Assembly: GCF_900107535.1 (NCBI RefSeq)
Contig: NZ_FNRA01000015.1
Span: 1 to 64,000 of the forward strand
Reading direction: 5' to 3'
Length of the DNA stretch: 64,000 nucleotides
Origin: Pedobacter hartonius
GTDB lineage: Bacteria > Bacteroidota > Bacteroidia > Sphingobacteriales > Sphingobacteriaceae
Below the pieces are notes generated by a model. It had not been told where the DNA came from. It did not search any database and saw only the letters and a program-made list of their open reading frames with translations. Numbering within the stretch: position 1 is the first letter of the stretch; the number at the start of each line of letters is the position of its first letter. Shown in pieces: positions 7,376 through 15,765 of the stretch. Made by a program: the position numbers and the translations under genes.

Positions 7376-8296
7376 TTACTGCTCAGGCTGAGGAAGGTCT
7401 TTCATCCTTTCATTCATTGCTAAGAGCACTATTGTAGCTAAGATCAAGGCGGTACCGAGCCAGTCGTATATCCCAAAAGGCACTTTTAACCAGATTACGG
7501 CCAGCACTGTGGAAGATAGCGGCTCGGTACAACTGAGCAGGCTGGCATTAGTAGGCCCTATTATTTTTACGCTGACCATAAAACTGCAGAAGGCCAAAAG
7601 GCTTCCAAACAAGATGATAAAGCTGAGGAGTACTATTGTGGTCAGGTCAAACTGTCCGCTCACTTTCCAGGGTGCATGTACAAAACTAAAGGCAATTCCA
7701 CCTAAAAGCATGCCCCAACCAACAATTACCGATGAATCCCAACTTTTAAGGAGATCAATCGGCAGTAAAGTATAGGTTGCCAGGGCAAATGCGGAGAGAA
7801 TTCCCCAGAACAAAGCAGTACCGGAAAGTGATAAGCTGCGAAAACTGCCATGCGTAACGATCAGGAAAGTGCCGCAAAGCGTAAGCAGTATGGCTGATCC
7901 TTCAATAACCGTAGGCGCTTTTCTGCCTCGCAATGCTACGTAAATCACAATAATGACGGGTGCCATGTATTGAAGTATCGTAGCTGTGGCGGCATTCGAG
8001 AACTGTATAGCAGCAAAATATGTGTACTGCACTGCCAGCATACCGAGTATGCTGAAGATCAGAATAGAAATTGCATCCTTCCTGTTTTTCCAGATCGCCC
8101 ATACCGAAATGTTCTTTTGCGATTGTGCAAAACAAAGTAGCAGGATGCCGGAGAGCAGGAGGCGTACGGTAACGAGCCATTCTGTATTGATATTTCTGTG
8201 CTGAAATAAAAATTGGACGCAGGTACCCGAAACACCCCACATGATGGCGGCAGTAAGGGCTAATAGAAAACCTTTATATTTTTTCGTATCGGGCAT
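7376..8296 (-). CDS. EamA-family drug/metabolite exporter
   Basis: A 306-residue polytopic inner-membrane protein of the drug/metabolite transporter superfamily: two tandem EamA repeats of about five helices each, the first opening FLLALTAAIMWGVSGTCVQF and the second around LFWGILSAFALATYTLLP. Members export amino acids, nucleosides or other small metabolites; the substrate cannot be read from sequence. It converges with the chorismate mutase gene (26 bp between stops). A TATATTTG promoter box lies 11 nt before the ATG. Confidence 0.9.
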   Translation of the reverse strand: MPDTKKYKGFLLALTAAIMWGVSGTCVQFLFQHRNINTEWLVTVRLLLSGILLLCFAQSQKNISVWAIWKNRKDAISILIFSILGMLAVQYTYFAAIQFSNAATATILQYMAPVIIVIYVALRGRKAPTVIEGSAILLTLCGTFLIVTHGSFRSLSLSGTALFWGILSAFALATYTLLPIDLLKSWDSSVIVGWGMLLGGIAFSFVHAPWKVSGQFDLTTIVLLSFIILFGSLLAFCSFMVSVKIIGPTNASLLSCTEPLSSTVLAVIWLKVPFGIYDWLGTALILATIVLLAMNERMKDLPQPEQ

Positions 8297-8307
8297 GATT
8301 AGGGTAT

Positions 8308-8315
8308 CAAATATA
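8308..8315 (-). promoter_or_regulatory. Bacteroidetal -7 box TATATTTG for the EamA gene
   Basis: On the minus strand the octamer TATATTTG matches the TAnnTTTG consensus and ends 11 nt before the EamA ATG at 8296, so the transcript would have a leader of only a few bases. A matching -33 TTG is not evident. Confidence 0.45.
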
Positions 8316-8419
8316 AATTTATAGTTGATGATTTTCTGCTGATTTTTTATTTTTAAGCAAAATGGCTTCCGCCAGACAGGTAGTTGGTGTTTTTTGTTTT
8401 AATTAACTAAATAAATTAG

Positions 8420-8427
8420 TAATTTTG
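8420..8427 (+). promoter_or_regulatory. Bacteroidetal -7 box TAATTTTG for the Panacea pair
   Basis: TAATTTTG fits TAnnTTTG. Transcription would begin around 8433-8435, past the ATG at 8429, so the real start of the Panacea gene should be ATG 8456, which also has an AGGAGG at 8445-8450, unusually strong for this genome. Confidence 0.5.
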
Positions 8428-8455
8428 TATGGTACTGATAAAACAGGAGGAACAA

Positions 8456-8941
8456 ATGTCATATCCAGCAATCACAGTTGCAAATGAACTGATCAAACTT
8501 TCTTTGTCGGAAGAGATTCCTGTTACCCCTATGAAGCTTCAAAAGATGCTTTACCTGGCAAATGGAATATCTTATAAACGTAAGGGCAAAAAACTCATCG
8601 ATGAGCGTTTTGAAGCATGGGATTATGGCCCGGTGGTTGAAAATGTTTACCATGAGTTTAAGGAATACCGTGGTGACCCGATTCCCGGGCCGAAGAATGT
8701 TCCTGTATTTAAGGAGGGGGGGAGTGTGGTAAATTCGTCTGCTATCAATGTAAACGATGAAGATCTTCAGCTCATCAGAGAAGCCTGGGACAATGCCAAG
8801 AACCTGGATGGCTTAACACTGTCCAAATGGTCACACAATCAAAATTCACCCTGGGATAAGGCTTTTCATTCACAGCCAAAATCAGTATATATCGCTGATC
8901 AGGACATCAGGCAATATTTCGAAAATTTTATAAAAGATTAA
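8456..8941 (+). CDS. Panacea-domain (DUF4065/SocA-like) antitoxin
   Basis: A 161-residue protein carrying the Panacea domain: VTPMKLQKMLYLANG, then FEAWDYGPVVENVYHEFK, the signature of DUF4065/SocA-type proteins. In the known PanAT systems this domain neutralises many unrelated toxins encoded beside it. Here its TAA overlaps the ATG of a small two-helix membrane protein by one base (TAATG), as in toxin-antitoxin operons. The start is set at 8456 by AGGAGG five bases upstream and by the promoter at 8420-8427; the earlier ATG at 8429 would lie at or before the transcription start. The antitoxin role is inferred from the domain and gene order. Confidence 0.82.
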   Translation: MSYPAITVANELIKLSLSEEIPVTPMKLQKMLYLANGISYKRKGKKLIDERFEAWDYGPVVENVYHEFKEYRGDPIPGPKNVPVFKEGGSVVNSSAINVNDEDLQLIREAWDNAKNLDGLTLSKWSHNQNSPWDKAFHSQPKSVYIADQDIRQYFENFIKD

Positions 8942-9273
8942 TGAGTATCCAGGATACAATAGTCGTCGACGCCAATAACTCTTCGAGGGAAGTCGGAGAC
9001 AGGGCTATTGACGAAATGAAGGCTGAGAGTATACGGTCTCAAAGACTTCAGAACGATATTGTTGAACAGGATAAAAATGAAAGAAAAGATTATGCCAATG
9101 TACTGTTTACAGTAACTATCATCTGGCTGTTCCTTGTTCTGGGAATATTTATTTCGGTTGGGAGAGGTATACTGGTCTATTCCGATAGTGTAATCATCAC
9201 CTTACTGACCACCACAACCGCCAACGTAGTAGGGCTTGTGATCATTGTAGCGAACTATCTTTTCAAAAAGTAG
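8941..9273 (+). CDS. Small two-helix membrane protein, candidate toxin of the Panacea pair
   Basis: A 110-residue protein with a charged, probably helical N-terminal half (residues 1-52, rich in Arg, Asp, Glu and Gln) and two hydrophobic helices (about 54-73 and 84-106) joined by SVGRGILVYSDS; the second carries the run ITLLTTTTANVVGLVIIV. It ends in FKK. I do not know a named family for it. Its one-base overlap with the Panacea gene and its lack of its own ribosome-binding site suggest coupled translation; a membrane-acting toxin is the natural inference. A two-way terminator follows at 9353-9408. Confidence 0.72.
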   Translation: MSIQDTIVVDANNSSREVGDRAIDEMKAESIRSQRLQNDIVEQDKNERKDYANVLFTVTIIWLFLVLGIFISVGRGILVYSDSVIITLLTTTTANVVGLVIIVANYLFKK

Positions 9274-9352
9274 TATGATGCATGGAAATAATTGGATACC
9301 GTGTGCATGAACTAGTTAGGACCGATGGGGGGCGGAATTGGTGATATAAAGT

Positions 9353-9408
9353 AAAAGCCCGCACCAGATTAGCTAAAAACGCACAATTGGCTAACAGTGG
9401 GGCTTTTT
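9353..9408. terminator. Two-way terminator between the Panacea pair and the sigma factor
   Basis: AAAAGCCC (9353-9360) pairs with GGGCTTTT (9400-9407), with an inner TTAGC/GCTAA stem, and T-runs flank both sides. It sits between convergent genes and can serve both strands. Confidence 0.65.
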
Positions 9409-9476
9409 ACCTTCAGTCGAAATTTTACGGGCAGTATTGCTGAGCAATGATGATGGTTGTCTGATTTGATACATGG

Positions 9477-10052
9477 CTATATCAGGGTCAGCAAGATCAT
9501 TAATTTTTTCAGAAAATCCCGCAAGCTTGTAAATGAGGTGATCAGTTGATTTTGTACTGTCTTCTGGGATATGCCCAGCATTTCGCTGATCTCTTTTGTA
9601 CTAGAATCTTCTAAGTATTTCAGGCGGAATATCTCCGCCCGTTTCTCCGGCTGCATACTCAGCCATATGGCTATGCAGCCTTTTATTTCTTTAACGTTCA
9701 AAAATGAATCTGCCTCCAGATCTGACAGGGCTATATGTTCCAGGGGCTCTTCAAAATAGGGCAGGGATTTCTTCTTCCCGTACTTTGTATATATTGTGTA
9801 ACGCACCGAGACGATAAGGTACTTGTACAGATGCTCAATCTGTTTTCTTTCCCTGGATATCCACAGGTCAACAAAAACATCCTGTACAGTTTCCTCAACA
9901 AGTTCTGTATTCTTTAGCCTTTTAAAGGCCTCGTTGTAGAGCCTTTTCCAATAGCGGACACAAATTTCATTGTATGCGGATTTGCTTCCGTCCTTCATTG
10001 ACATCAATAATTTAGCATCGCTTGCTCCGGAGAATGAGGCCATATCTGACAA
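9477..10052 (-). CDS. ECF-type RNA polymerase sigma factor
   Basis: A 191-residue ECF sigma factor: region 2 (about 25-95, ICVRYWKRLYNEAFKRLKN then ETVQDVFVDLW) binds the -10 element and core polymerase, and region 4 (about 130-185, YLEDSSTKEISEMLGISQ, then TVQNQLITSF) is the helix-turn-helix for the -35 element. In Bacteroidota such factors usually sit beside a FecR-like anti-sigma and a SusC/D pair; here neither is adjacent. It may be regulated from elsewhere or act alone. The C-terminus is unusually hydrophobic (KKLMILLTLI). Confidence 0.92.
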   Translation of the reverse strand: MSDMASFSGASDAKLLMSMKDGSKSAYNEICVRYWKRLYNEAFKRLKNTELVEETVQDVFVDLWISRERKQIEHLYKYLIVSVRYTIYTKYGKKKSLPYFEEPLEHIALSDLEADSFLNVKEIKGCIAIWLSMQPEKRAEIFRLKYLEDSSTKEISEMLGISQKTVQNQLITSFTSLRDFLKKLMILLTLI

Positions 10053-10196
10053 CGAATTTGGTTTAGGTACACATTGGTTATTACAATTATAAAAAAATAA
10101 TTATCAAAAAAAAGAGGCGTTTATTGCAGCGAAAGACTCAGTTTTTGCTAAAAGCATTTAACTACCTGGCTTTGCATCATTTTTTTTAAAAAAATA

Positions 10197-10227
10197 AACC
10201 CGTTCCGGGAGGTGGTCGGAACGGGTT
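10197..10227 (-). terminator. Rho-independent terminator after dsbD
   Basis: AACCCGTTCC (10197-10206) pairs perfectly with GGAACGGGTT (10218-10227); on the minus strand it is followed by TATTTTTTT. It lies about 20 bp past the dsbD stop. Confidence 0.85.
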
Positions 10228-10247
10228 AGCAGTTTTGATATTTATTG

Positions 10248-11903
10248 TTATTGCATGGCTTTTAAGCCGGTGTTTAAAAACGAAATGTAATTGGTGGCTT
10301 CGTAATCCGCACCCTGCGGCGCAGCCAGCAGTTCTGCTGTATTTGGATTGAGTAACACATAGAATGGCTGGGAATTGGCATTGAATTTTGAAGCCTGCAG
10401 GTCGCTCCATTTTTTTCCTATCGTATTCAGCACTTTGCCTGCCGTAGTGGTAATGACGTCCCCGCCGGCCAGCTCTGTTTTGTCGTCTACGTATAATTGT
10501 ATCAGCACATACTTCTGGCTGATCAGCTGATAAACTTCTTTATCAGGCCATACGTTTGCCTCCATCTTTCTGCAGTTTACACAGGCATGTCCGGTAAAAT
10601 CAATCAGAACGGGTTTATTTACCTCTTTTGCGTAGGCCATGCCTTCATCATAATCAAAGAAGGCATCCAGTTTCAAAGGGGCATGGAACAAGTCGGCATA
10701 CTTATGCGGACCAGAAGATGCAGTGGCATTTTGATTTGCGCCGGCATTACCAGGAATCAGTGTTGGCGTGTACAGATCAAAATCCTGCGTATCCATTGGC
10801 GGCAGAAAAGCTGAAACTGATTTCAGTGGTGCGCCCCATAATCCGGGAATCATGTAGACGCTGAAGGAAAGTACAACCACCGCCATGAGTAGTCTGGGCA
10901 CGGAAATGAAGGCCACAGGGCTGTCATGAGCGAATCTGAGTTTGCCCAGCAGATAAATACCCATCAGTGCGAAGATGATGATCCATAAGGCCAGGAAAAC
11001 TTCCCTGTCAAACCATTCCCAGTGATAGGCCAGGTCTACGTTGCTTAAGAATTTTAAAGCAAAAGCAAGTTCAAGGAATCCCAGAACAACCTTTACGCTG
11101 TTTAGCCATCCTCCGGATTTCGGTAATGCGCTGAGGGCTGAGGGAAACAGCGCGAACAGGACAAAAGGTATTGCCAGGGCAAGGGAAAAACCAAACATCC
11201 CGGTTGCCGGTCCCAGCAGTGCGCCGCTTGTTGCTGCCTGCACCAGGAGCGTTCCGATGATCGGGCCTGTACAGGAAAAGGAAACCAGCGCCAGTGTGCC
11301 CGCCATAAAGAAAAGTCCGGCAATTCCGCCTTTATCAGAATTTGCGTCCATCTTATTTACCCAGGATGAAGGAAGTGTGAGTTCGAACGCGCCCAGAAAA
11401 GAGATTGCAAAAGCAACCAGCATCAGGAAGAAAAAGAAATTGAAGATACCATTGGTGGACAGACTATTTAATGCATCAGCGCCAAACAATACGGTAACCA
11501 GCAAGCCGAGCACCACATAGATGAGGATAATAAAAATTCCATAAAGGGCGGCCCTGCCGAAAGCTTTCCCCTTTTCGCTTCCTTTAGTGAAAAAGCTCAC
11601 GGTCAGCGGAAGCATGGGAAAGATACAGGGCATCAGTATTGCGGCAAGTCCACCAACAAATCCTGTAATAAAGATGCCCCATAATGAAGTCTGCTTGGCT
11701 GTCGTTTTTATGGCCCCGCTTTTTGTAGTCGCCGCTGCGTGAACGGCTGTTGTTTTCGAAACAATGTCTGGGCTGGCTGCAGTAATCTCTGTAAATTCTA
11801 TTCCCGTAGTATCAGCTTCCTGTGCATTTACAGGGAGATTTGATATCAACATGATGAATATTGAGGATAGCAGGACTTTGACGCTGATGTTAAATGTTTT
11901 CAT
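10248..11903 (-). CDS. DsbD-type thiol:disulfide interchange protein
   Basis: Inner-membrane protein that moves electrons from cytoplasmic thioredoxin to periplasmic thiols. It shows a signal peptide ending near VNAQ, a linker, a DsbD/CcdA transmembrane domain with the two redox Cys segments LMPCIFPMLPL and SFSCTGPIIG, and a C-terminal thioredoxin-like domain with CVNC (FTGHACVNCRKMEANVW). At about 551 residues it is near family size, although the N-terminal DsbD-alpha domain of E. coli is not evident. I start it at 11903 (MKTFNISVKVLL); ATGs slightly upstream overlap the cysteine synthase stop. It follows that gene directly, which suggests one sulfur/redox transcript. Confidence 0.88.
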   Translation of the reverse strand: MKTFNISVKVLLSSIFIMLISNLPVNAQEADTTGIEFTEITAASPDIVSKTTAVHAAATTKSGAIKTTAKQTSLWGIFITGFVGGLAAILMPCIFPMLPLTVSFFTKGSEKGKAFGRAALYGIFIILIYVVLGLLVTVLFGADALNSLSTNGIFNFFFFLMLVAFAISFLGAFELTLPSSWVNKMDANSDKGGIAGLFFMAGTLALVSFSCTGPIIGTLLVQAATSGALLGPATGMFGFSLALAIPFVLFALFPSALSALPKSGGWLNSVKVVLGFLELAFALKFLSNVDLAYHWEWFDREVFLALWIIIFALMGIYLLGKLRFAHDSPVAFISVPRLLMAVVVLSFSVYMIPGLWGAPLKSVSAFLPPMDTQDFDLYTPTLIPGNAGANQNATASSGPHKYADLFHAPLKLDAFFDYDEGMAYAKEVNKPVLIDFTGHACVNCRKMEANVWPDKEVYQLISQKYVLIQLYVDDKTELAGGDVITTTAGKVLNTIGKKWSDLQASKFNANSQPFYVLLNPNTAELLAAPQGADYEATNYISFLNTGLKAMQ

Positions 11904-11911
11904 AAACATCA

Positions 11912-12967
11912 TTATTTTAACCTGCAAATAGGGTGGTAATTTAAAAATTCTGTATCCGGACTCAGATAACCTGCTTTCAGGAGTTCTTCTTTCATCAGGT
12001 CAGTACTGAGGTATTTTTTATTGCTGTCTGAAAATATGGTGACCACGCAGCTGTCCATACCCATTTCCTGTTGTAACTTAATGGCGCCGATCACATTTGC
12101 ACCAGACGATATGCCTACTGCCAGCCCCAGCTGGGAGGCCAACTTTTGTGCCATCAGGATCGAGTCACCGTCATTCGCCTGAAGAACCTGGTCCAGCTCA
12201 TCCAGTTTGACGATCTCGGGGATAAACTCGTCTGAGATCCCCTGGATGCGGTGGCTGCCTACCTTATAACCGGTGGTCAGCGTAGGTGATTCTGCTGGTT
12301 CCAGCGGATGTATCCTGACCTTAGGGTTTTTAGCACGTAAATGCCTGCCTACGCCCATGATTGTTCCACCTGTTCCCACACCTGCTACAAAAGCGTCAGG
12401 AGTCAGGTTGTTCAGCTTAAGTTGTTCCCAGATCTCTACTCCTGTGGTTTCCTGGTGGGCCATTGGGTTGTCCACATTTTCGAACTGCCGCGGAAGAAAG
12501 GTGTGACTGTTTGTCGTGGCCATTGTTTCTGCGAGTCTGATACTGCCCAGAAATCCGCCCTGTTCTTTACTGATCAGTACAACTTCGGCTCCCAGGCTTT
12601 TGATGATGTCTATCCGTTCCTTACTCAGCCAGTTGGGCATAATGATCTTTACGGGATGGCCCATTGCCTTACCTATTGCCGCAAATGCTATTCCGGTATT
12701 GCCGCTGGTAGCCTCAATGATCTCATCACCAGGTTTGATTTTACATTCTTTATAAGCATTGTATAGGGTGAAGAGCGCAATACGGTCCTTTATACTTCCG
12801 GTAAGGTTATAATGTTCACATTTCACATAGATTCTGCCTGCTTTGCCTTTATAGGTATAATGCAGGGCGAGCATAGGCGTGTTGCCTACCAGGTGCCACA
12901 GATGTTCAAATTTACTGGCCAGGTCCTCGGTCAAACCTGCCTCGGGTTGTGTTTTAACTGCTATCAT
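11912..12967 (-). CDS. PLP-dependent cysteine synthase family enzyme
   Basis: A fold-type II PLP enzyme of 351 residues. The Schiff-base lysine is K60 in [12 protein letters not shown], the substrate loop is TSGNTG (87-92), and the phosphate-binding loop is [10 protein letters not shown] (about 196-205). The family makes cysteine from O-acetylserine or condenses serine or O-acetylserine with homocysteine (cystathionine beta-synthase); no CBS domains follow, and the choice between these is open. It is divergent from an Lrp/AsnC regulator with an Lrp-like operator between them, and leads straight into dsbD. Confidence 0.88.
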   Translation of the reverse strand: MIAVKTQPEAGLTEDLASKFEHLWHLVGNTPMLALHYTYKGKAGRIYVKCEHYNLTGSIKDRIALFTLYNAYKECKIKPGDEIIEATSGNTGIAFAAIGKAMGHPVKIIMPNWLSKERIDIIKSLGAEVVLISKEQGGFLGSIRLAETMATTNSHTFLPRQFENVDNPMAHQETTGVEIWEQLKLNNLTPDAFVAGVGTGGTIMGVGRHLRAKNPKVRIHPLEPAESPTLTTGYKVGSHRIQGISDEFIPEIVKLDELDQVLQANDGDSILMAQKLASQLGLAVGISSGANVIGAIKLQQEMGMDSCVVTIFSDSNKKYLSTDLMKEELLKAGYLSPDTEFLNYHPICRLK

Positions 12968-13014
12968 GAGTGTTGCGGTTTAGTTGAAATGTCATTATAC
13001 CTGCCTGATGGAAG

Positions 13015-13092
13015 CCGTATAATTATTTAGTAAAACTCCGTAATGCAATTTATAATAACAATGCCTACCTTTAAGTCCGTAAATTATACGGA
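13015..13092. promoter_or_regulatory. Lrp/AsnC-type operator array
   Basis: The palindromic TCCGTAAATTATACGGA (13076-13092) contains a 15-mer matching the E. coli Lrp consensus YAGHAWATTWTDCTR at 13 of 15 places. Its half CCGTATAATT recurs at 13015-13024 on the other strand, about six helical turns away, and a partial copy TCCGTAA lies at 13037-13043. The array sits between the divergent cysteine synthase and lrp genes, where an autoregulating Lrp-type factor would bind. Confidence 0.55.
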
Positions 13093-13185
13093 AAAACAGA
13101 TATCTATTGTACTTTTTTTCAGTATTAGTAACCAATATATATTGCTTGTCATTTTTTTTTCGCTTTATAATTATAACAACCGGCT

Positions 13186-13650
13186 ATGAGTGCAGAGTTA
13201 GACCCTACAGATAAGGAGATTTTAAGGATCCTTCAGAAAGATGCGACCTTAACGAATAAGGAACTGGCGTTTAAATTGAATAAGTCTATCGCTACGGTTC
13301 ATGAAAGAATAAAAAAACTGAAAGAACAGGGCTACATTAAACGTATTGTTGCGATCCTGGACAGGAAGAAGATCAATAAAGGGCTGATTGCATTTCCTCA
13401 GGTACTTTTAAAGGAACATTCTGCGGAAGCGTTGATTGAATTCGAGAAAGAAGTAGCGAAATTTACGGAAGTGATGGAATGTTTTCAGCTGACCGGCTCG
13501 TCCGACTTTATCCTGCGCATTGCAACGGGCGACATGGACAGTTACCATCTTTTTTTGCGAAATAAACTGGCAACATTACCCAATATCAGCACAGTGCAAA
13601 GCTTTTTTGTGCTTTCGGAGACGAAAAGTGATACTGCTTATCCTATCTGA
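13186..13650 (+). CDS. Lrp/AsnC-family transcriptional regulator
   Basis: A 154-residue protein of standard family length: N-terminal winged helix (about 5-60, ILRILQKDATLTNKELAFKL then SIATVHERIKKLKEQG) and C-terminal ligand-binding RAM/AsnC domain (about 75-145, with ECFQLTGSSDFILRIATGD). Such proteins form octamers and sense amino acids. It is divergent from the cysteine synthase gene, so cysteine, serine, methionine or a related amino acid is the likely signal, by inference. Its 3' end overlaps the convergent GNAT gene by 8 bp. Confidence 0.92.
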   Translation: MSAELDPTDKEILRILQKDATLTNKELAFKLNKSIATVHERIKKLKEQGYIKRIVAILDRKKINKGLIAFPQVLLKEHSAEALIEFEKEVAKFTEVMECFQLTGSSDFILRIATGDMDSYHLFLRNKLATLPNISTVQSFFVLSETKSDTAYPI

Positions 13651-14128
13651 TCGGTGATGCCTGCCACCTGATCTTTGCTGCGGAAAGCTGGGAAGATTCT
13701 AAACGCAGCGTTCTGTCGATGCTGAAATGATTTTTAAGGTAGAAGTTCAGAGGTGATTGATACGCCTCGCCGTTTGTCCTGAAATACTGGTCATGGTCTA
13801 CTACCCAGCCGTTCAGTGCGCTTTCATCTTCCTTAAGTTTATCCAGTAATAATGTGCCTATTCCTTTTTTATGGATGCTGCTGTTCAGGATGACGGCAAA
13901 CCAGGTTTCAGATTCACGGGGAAATTTGAACGCCCAGCCAAGAATGGAACCATTTTCCAGATATAAAAAATGTTTTGCTCCCGGCAGATTTGAGATATAG
14001 GCATTTAACCCGTTCAGATCTTTATATTGGAGCTGCTCAGGATACTCCGTATTCCAGAGCGTAAAAATAGCCTTCCTATGCTCATCCGCCAGTTTCGTGG
14101 TATGAATAACTTCCATATTTTCATTCAA
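13643..14128 (-). CDS. GNAT-family N-acetyltransferase
   Basis: A 161-residue single-domain GNAT. The acetyl-CoA loop is in AVILNSSIHKKGIGTLLLDKL, and the N-terminal strand and helix set (HTTKLADEHRKAIFTLWNTE) fits the fold. The acceptor substrate is unknown. Its 3' end overlaps lrp on the other strand by 8 bp, and no neighbour hints at a pathway. Confidence 0.85.
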   Translation of the reverse strand: MNENMEVIHTTKLADEHRKAIFTLWNTEYPEQLQYKDLNGLNAYISNLPGAKHFLYLENGSILGWAFKFPRESETWFAVILNSSIHKKGIGTLLLDKLKEDESALNGWVVDHDQYFRTNGEAYQSPLNFYLKNHFSIDRTLRLESSQLSAAKIRWQASPIR

Positions 14129-14257
14129 TTGTAACTCGGATGTTACATGTTAACACTATTTTGCAAACAAATTCGTTTTATTTATTAATTATGCAATATA
14201 TCTTTCCTTTTCAAAGATATGACGGATATTTTTTATGTTTACAAAAACAAATCATTA

Positions 14258-14788
14258 ATGAAAATTTTAAGACCCCATTTAGTATTGGCCATCATAGGGC
14301 TGATGACGATCTCGCTTCAGGCGTGTAAAACCAAGAAGATAGCAGCAAAGCCAGTTGCTCCGGTAACTAAACCTGTAGAAGAACCTGCAAAGGCTCCTGA
14401 ACCTGCACCTGTTGAAAAGAAAGAAGAACCGGCTCCGGCTCCTGCAAAACCTAATTACACTTTTGATAATATCCAGTTTGAATTTAACTCCGGTGTGTTA
14501 AAAACCGCTTCATTTGCAGTTTTAGACCAGGTAGCTACGGAAATGAAGAAAGATGAATCTGTGAAATTTATATTGAACGGACATTCTTCAGCTGAAGGAA
14601 CTCCCGAGCACAACATGTCATTATCTGTTGACAGGGCCAACTCTGTAAAATCTTACCTGGTAAATGCAGGTATTCCTGCTGCAAACATGAGCATCAAAGG
14701 TTTTGGCGCAACACAGCCGATGACTTCAAACGATACTGAAGAAGGCAAAGTATTGAACCGCCGTGTGGAAATCAGGGCAGTGAAATAA
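14258..14788 (+). CDS. OmpA-family peptidoglycan-binding lipoprotein
   Basis: A lipoprotein with the lipobox LQAC, a Pro/Ala/Glu-rich spacer (KPVEEPAKAPEPAPVEKKEE) and a C-terminal OmpA domain of about 105 residues with the diaminopimelate-binding pattern NGHSSAEGTPEHNMSLSVDR, then AVLNRRVEI-type ending (KVLNRRVEIRAVK). It should tether the outer membrane to peptidoglycan, like Pal. I start it at ATG 14258 (MKILRPHLVLAI), which gives a proper signal peptide; the longer frame from 14219 adds MTDIFYVYKNKSL. A strong terminator follows. Confidence 0.88.
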   Translation: MKILRPHLVLAIIGLMTISLQACKTKKIAAKPVAPVTKPVEEPAKAPEPAPVEKKEEPAPAPAKPNYTFDNIQFEFNSGVLKTASFAVLDQVATEMKKDESVKFILNGHSSAEGTPEHNMSLSVDRANSVKSYLVNAGIPAANMSIKGFGATQPMTSNDTEEGKVLNRRVEIRAVK

Positions 14789-14820
14789 CTGAACCAGGAT
14801 AAAACTTATCCCCTTATAAT

Positions 14821-14863
14821 GGCCGGATGATCATCAGACATGATCATCCGGCCATTTGTTTTT
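14821..14863 (+). terminator. Rho-independent terminator after the OmpA-like gene
   Basis: A perfect 14-bp stem (14821-14834 with 14840-14853) around a 5-nt loop, followed by ATTTGTTTTTA. Confidence 0.88.
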
Positions 14864-14997
14864 ATTGGGTGGTTTTATTTCCAATGGGCATAATTAAATG
14901 CGTGGTATTATTTATGATATAAATTAATCTTAAAATTTTTCTAAAGAACAAAATCCTGAGATCATTGGTTTACATTTAGCTGTTTAAAGACCCCTGC

Positions 14998-15750
14998 ATG
15001 TTTAAAAGATTCATTCTATTCACCCTCATTACGCTGGTATCCATATCTACATTCGCGCAGCCCGTAAGGGTAGCAGTTGCTGCCAACGCACAGTTCGTAT
15101 TAAGGAAGCTGGCCGGTGATTTCAGGAAGCGGACAGGCATCACAGTAGAAGTGATCAGCGGGGCATCCGGTAAACTCACTGCGCAGATAAAAAATGGCGC
15201 TCCCTATGATATATTTCTGTCTGCCGATATGGATTTTGCACAAAGCATATATGCTGACGGTTTTGCGTTAAACCAACCGAAGGTTTATGCATTGGGCAGC
15301 CTTATTGTCTGTTCCTCCACGGGTGCAGATGTCAAAAACTGGAAATCTTACATCAGCAGCAAAACTCCGGGTAAGATCGCGATAGCCACTCCGAAGCTTG
15401 CGCCCTACGGTAAAGCAGCTGAAGAAGCTTTAAACCATTACAACCTTTATCAGGCAGCCACCGGCAGGCTGGTTTTTGCCGAAAGCATCAGCCAGGTGAA
15501 TACCTATGTGCTCAAAGGAGCGGTGAATATTGGCTTCACTACACAGTCGCTGGTCTACGAGCTTGATCCTTTGCAGCAATTCCAATGGCAAAAAGTTGAT
15601 CCTTCGGCCTATGCCCCGATCAGGCAGGGCGCGGTGATGTTAAAGTATTCAAAAAACAAGAATTTTGTAAATAATAAGAGATTTTTTGATTATCTTTTCT
15701 CTGCTGGTGCAAAAGCTATTTTTAAGAAATTTGGCTATACCACAACATAA
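14998..15750 (+). CDS. modA: Molybdate ABC transporter, periplasmic binding protein
   Basis: A 250-residue type II periplasmic binding protein with a signal peptide ending near STFAQ. The ModA signature GASGKLTAQI then NGAPYDIFLSAD is present, and the length is typical. It binds molybdate or tungstate and passes it to the ModB channel. First gene of a tight modABC operon (15 bp to modB). No Moco-type RNA leader or clear ModE site was recognised in the 130 bp upstream. Confidence 0.9.
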   Translation: MFKRFILFTLITLVSISTFAQPVRVAVAANAQFVLRKLAGDFRKRTGITVEVISGASGKLTAQIKNGAPYDIFLSADMDFAQSIYADGFALNQPKVYALGSLIVCSSTGADVKNWKSYISSKTPGKIAIATPKLAPYGKAAEEALNHYNLYQAATGRLVFAESISQVNTYVLKGAVNIGFTTQSLVYELDPLQQFQWQKVDPSAYAPIRQGAVMLKYSKNKNFVNNKRFFDYLFSAGAKAIFKKFGYTTT

Positions 15751-15765
15751 AAAAAGAAAATTTTA

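Noticed and set aside
8429-8455. Earlier ATG of the Panacea gene
   Set aside because: It lies at or before the expected transcription start from TAATTTTG at 8420-8427, while ATG 8456 has AGGAGG at proper spacing.
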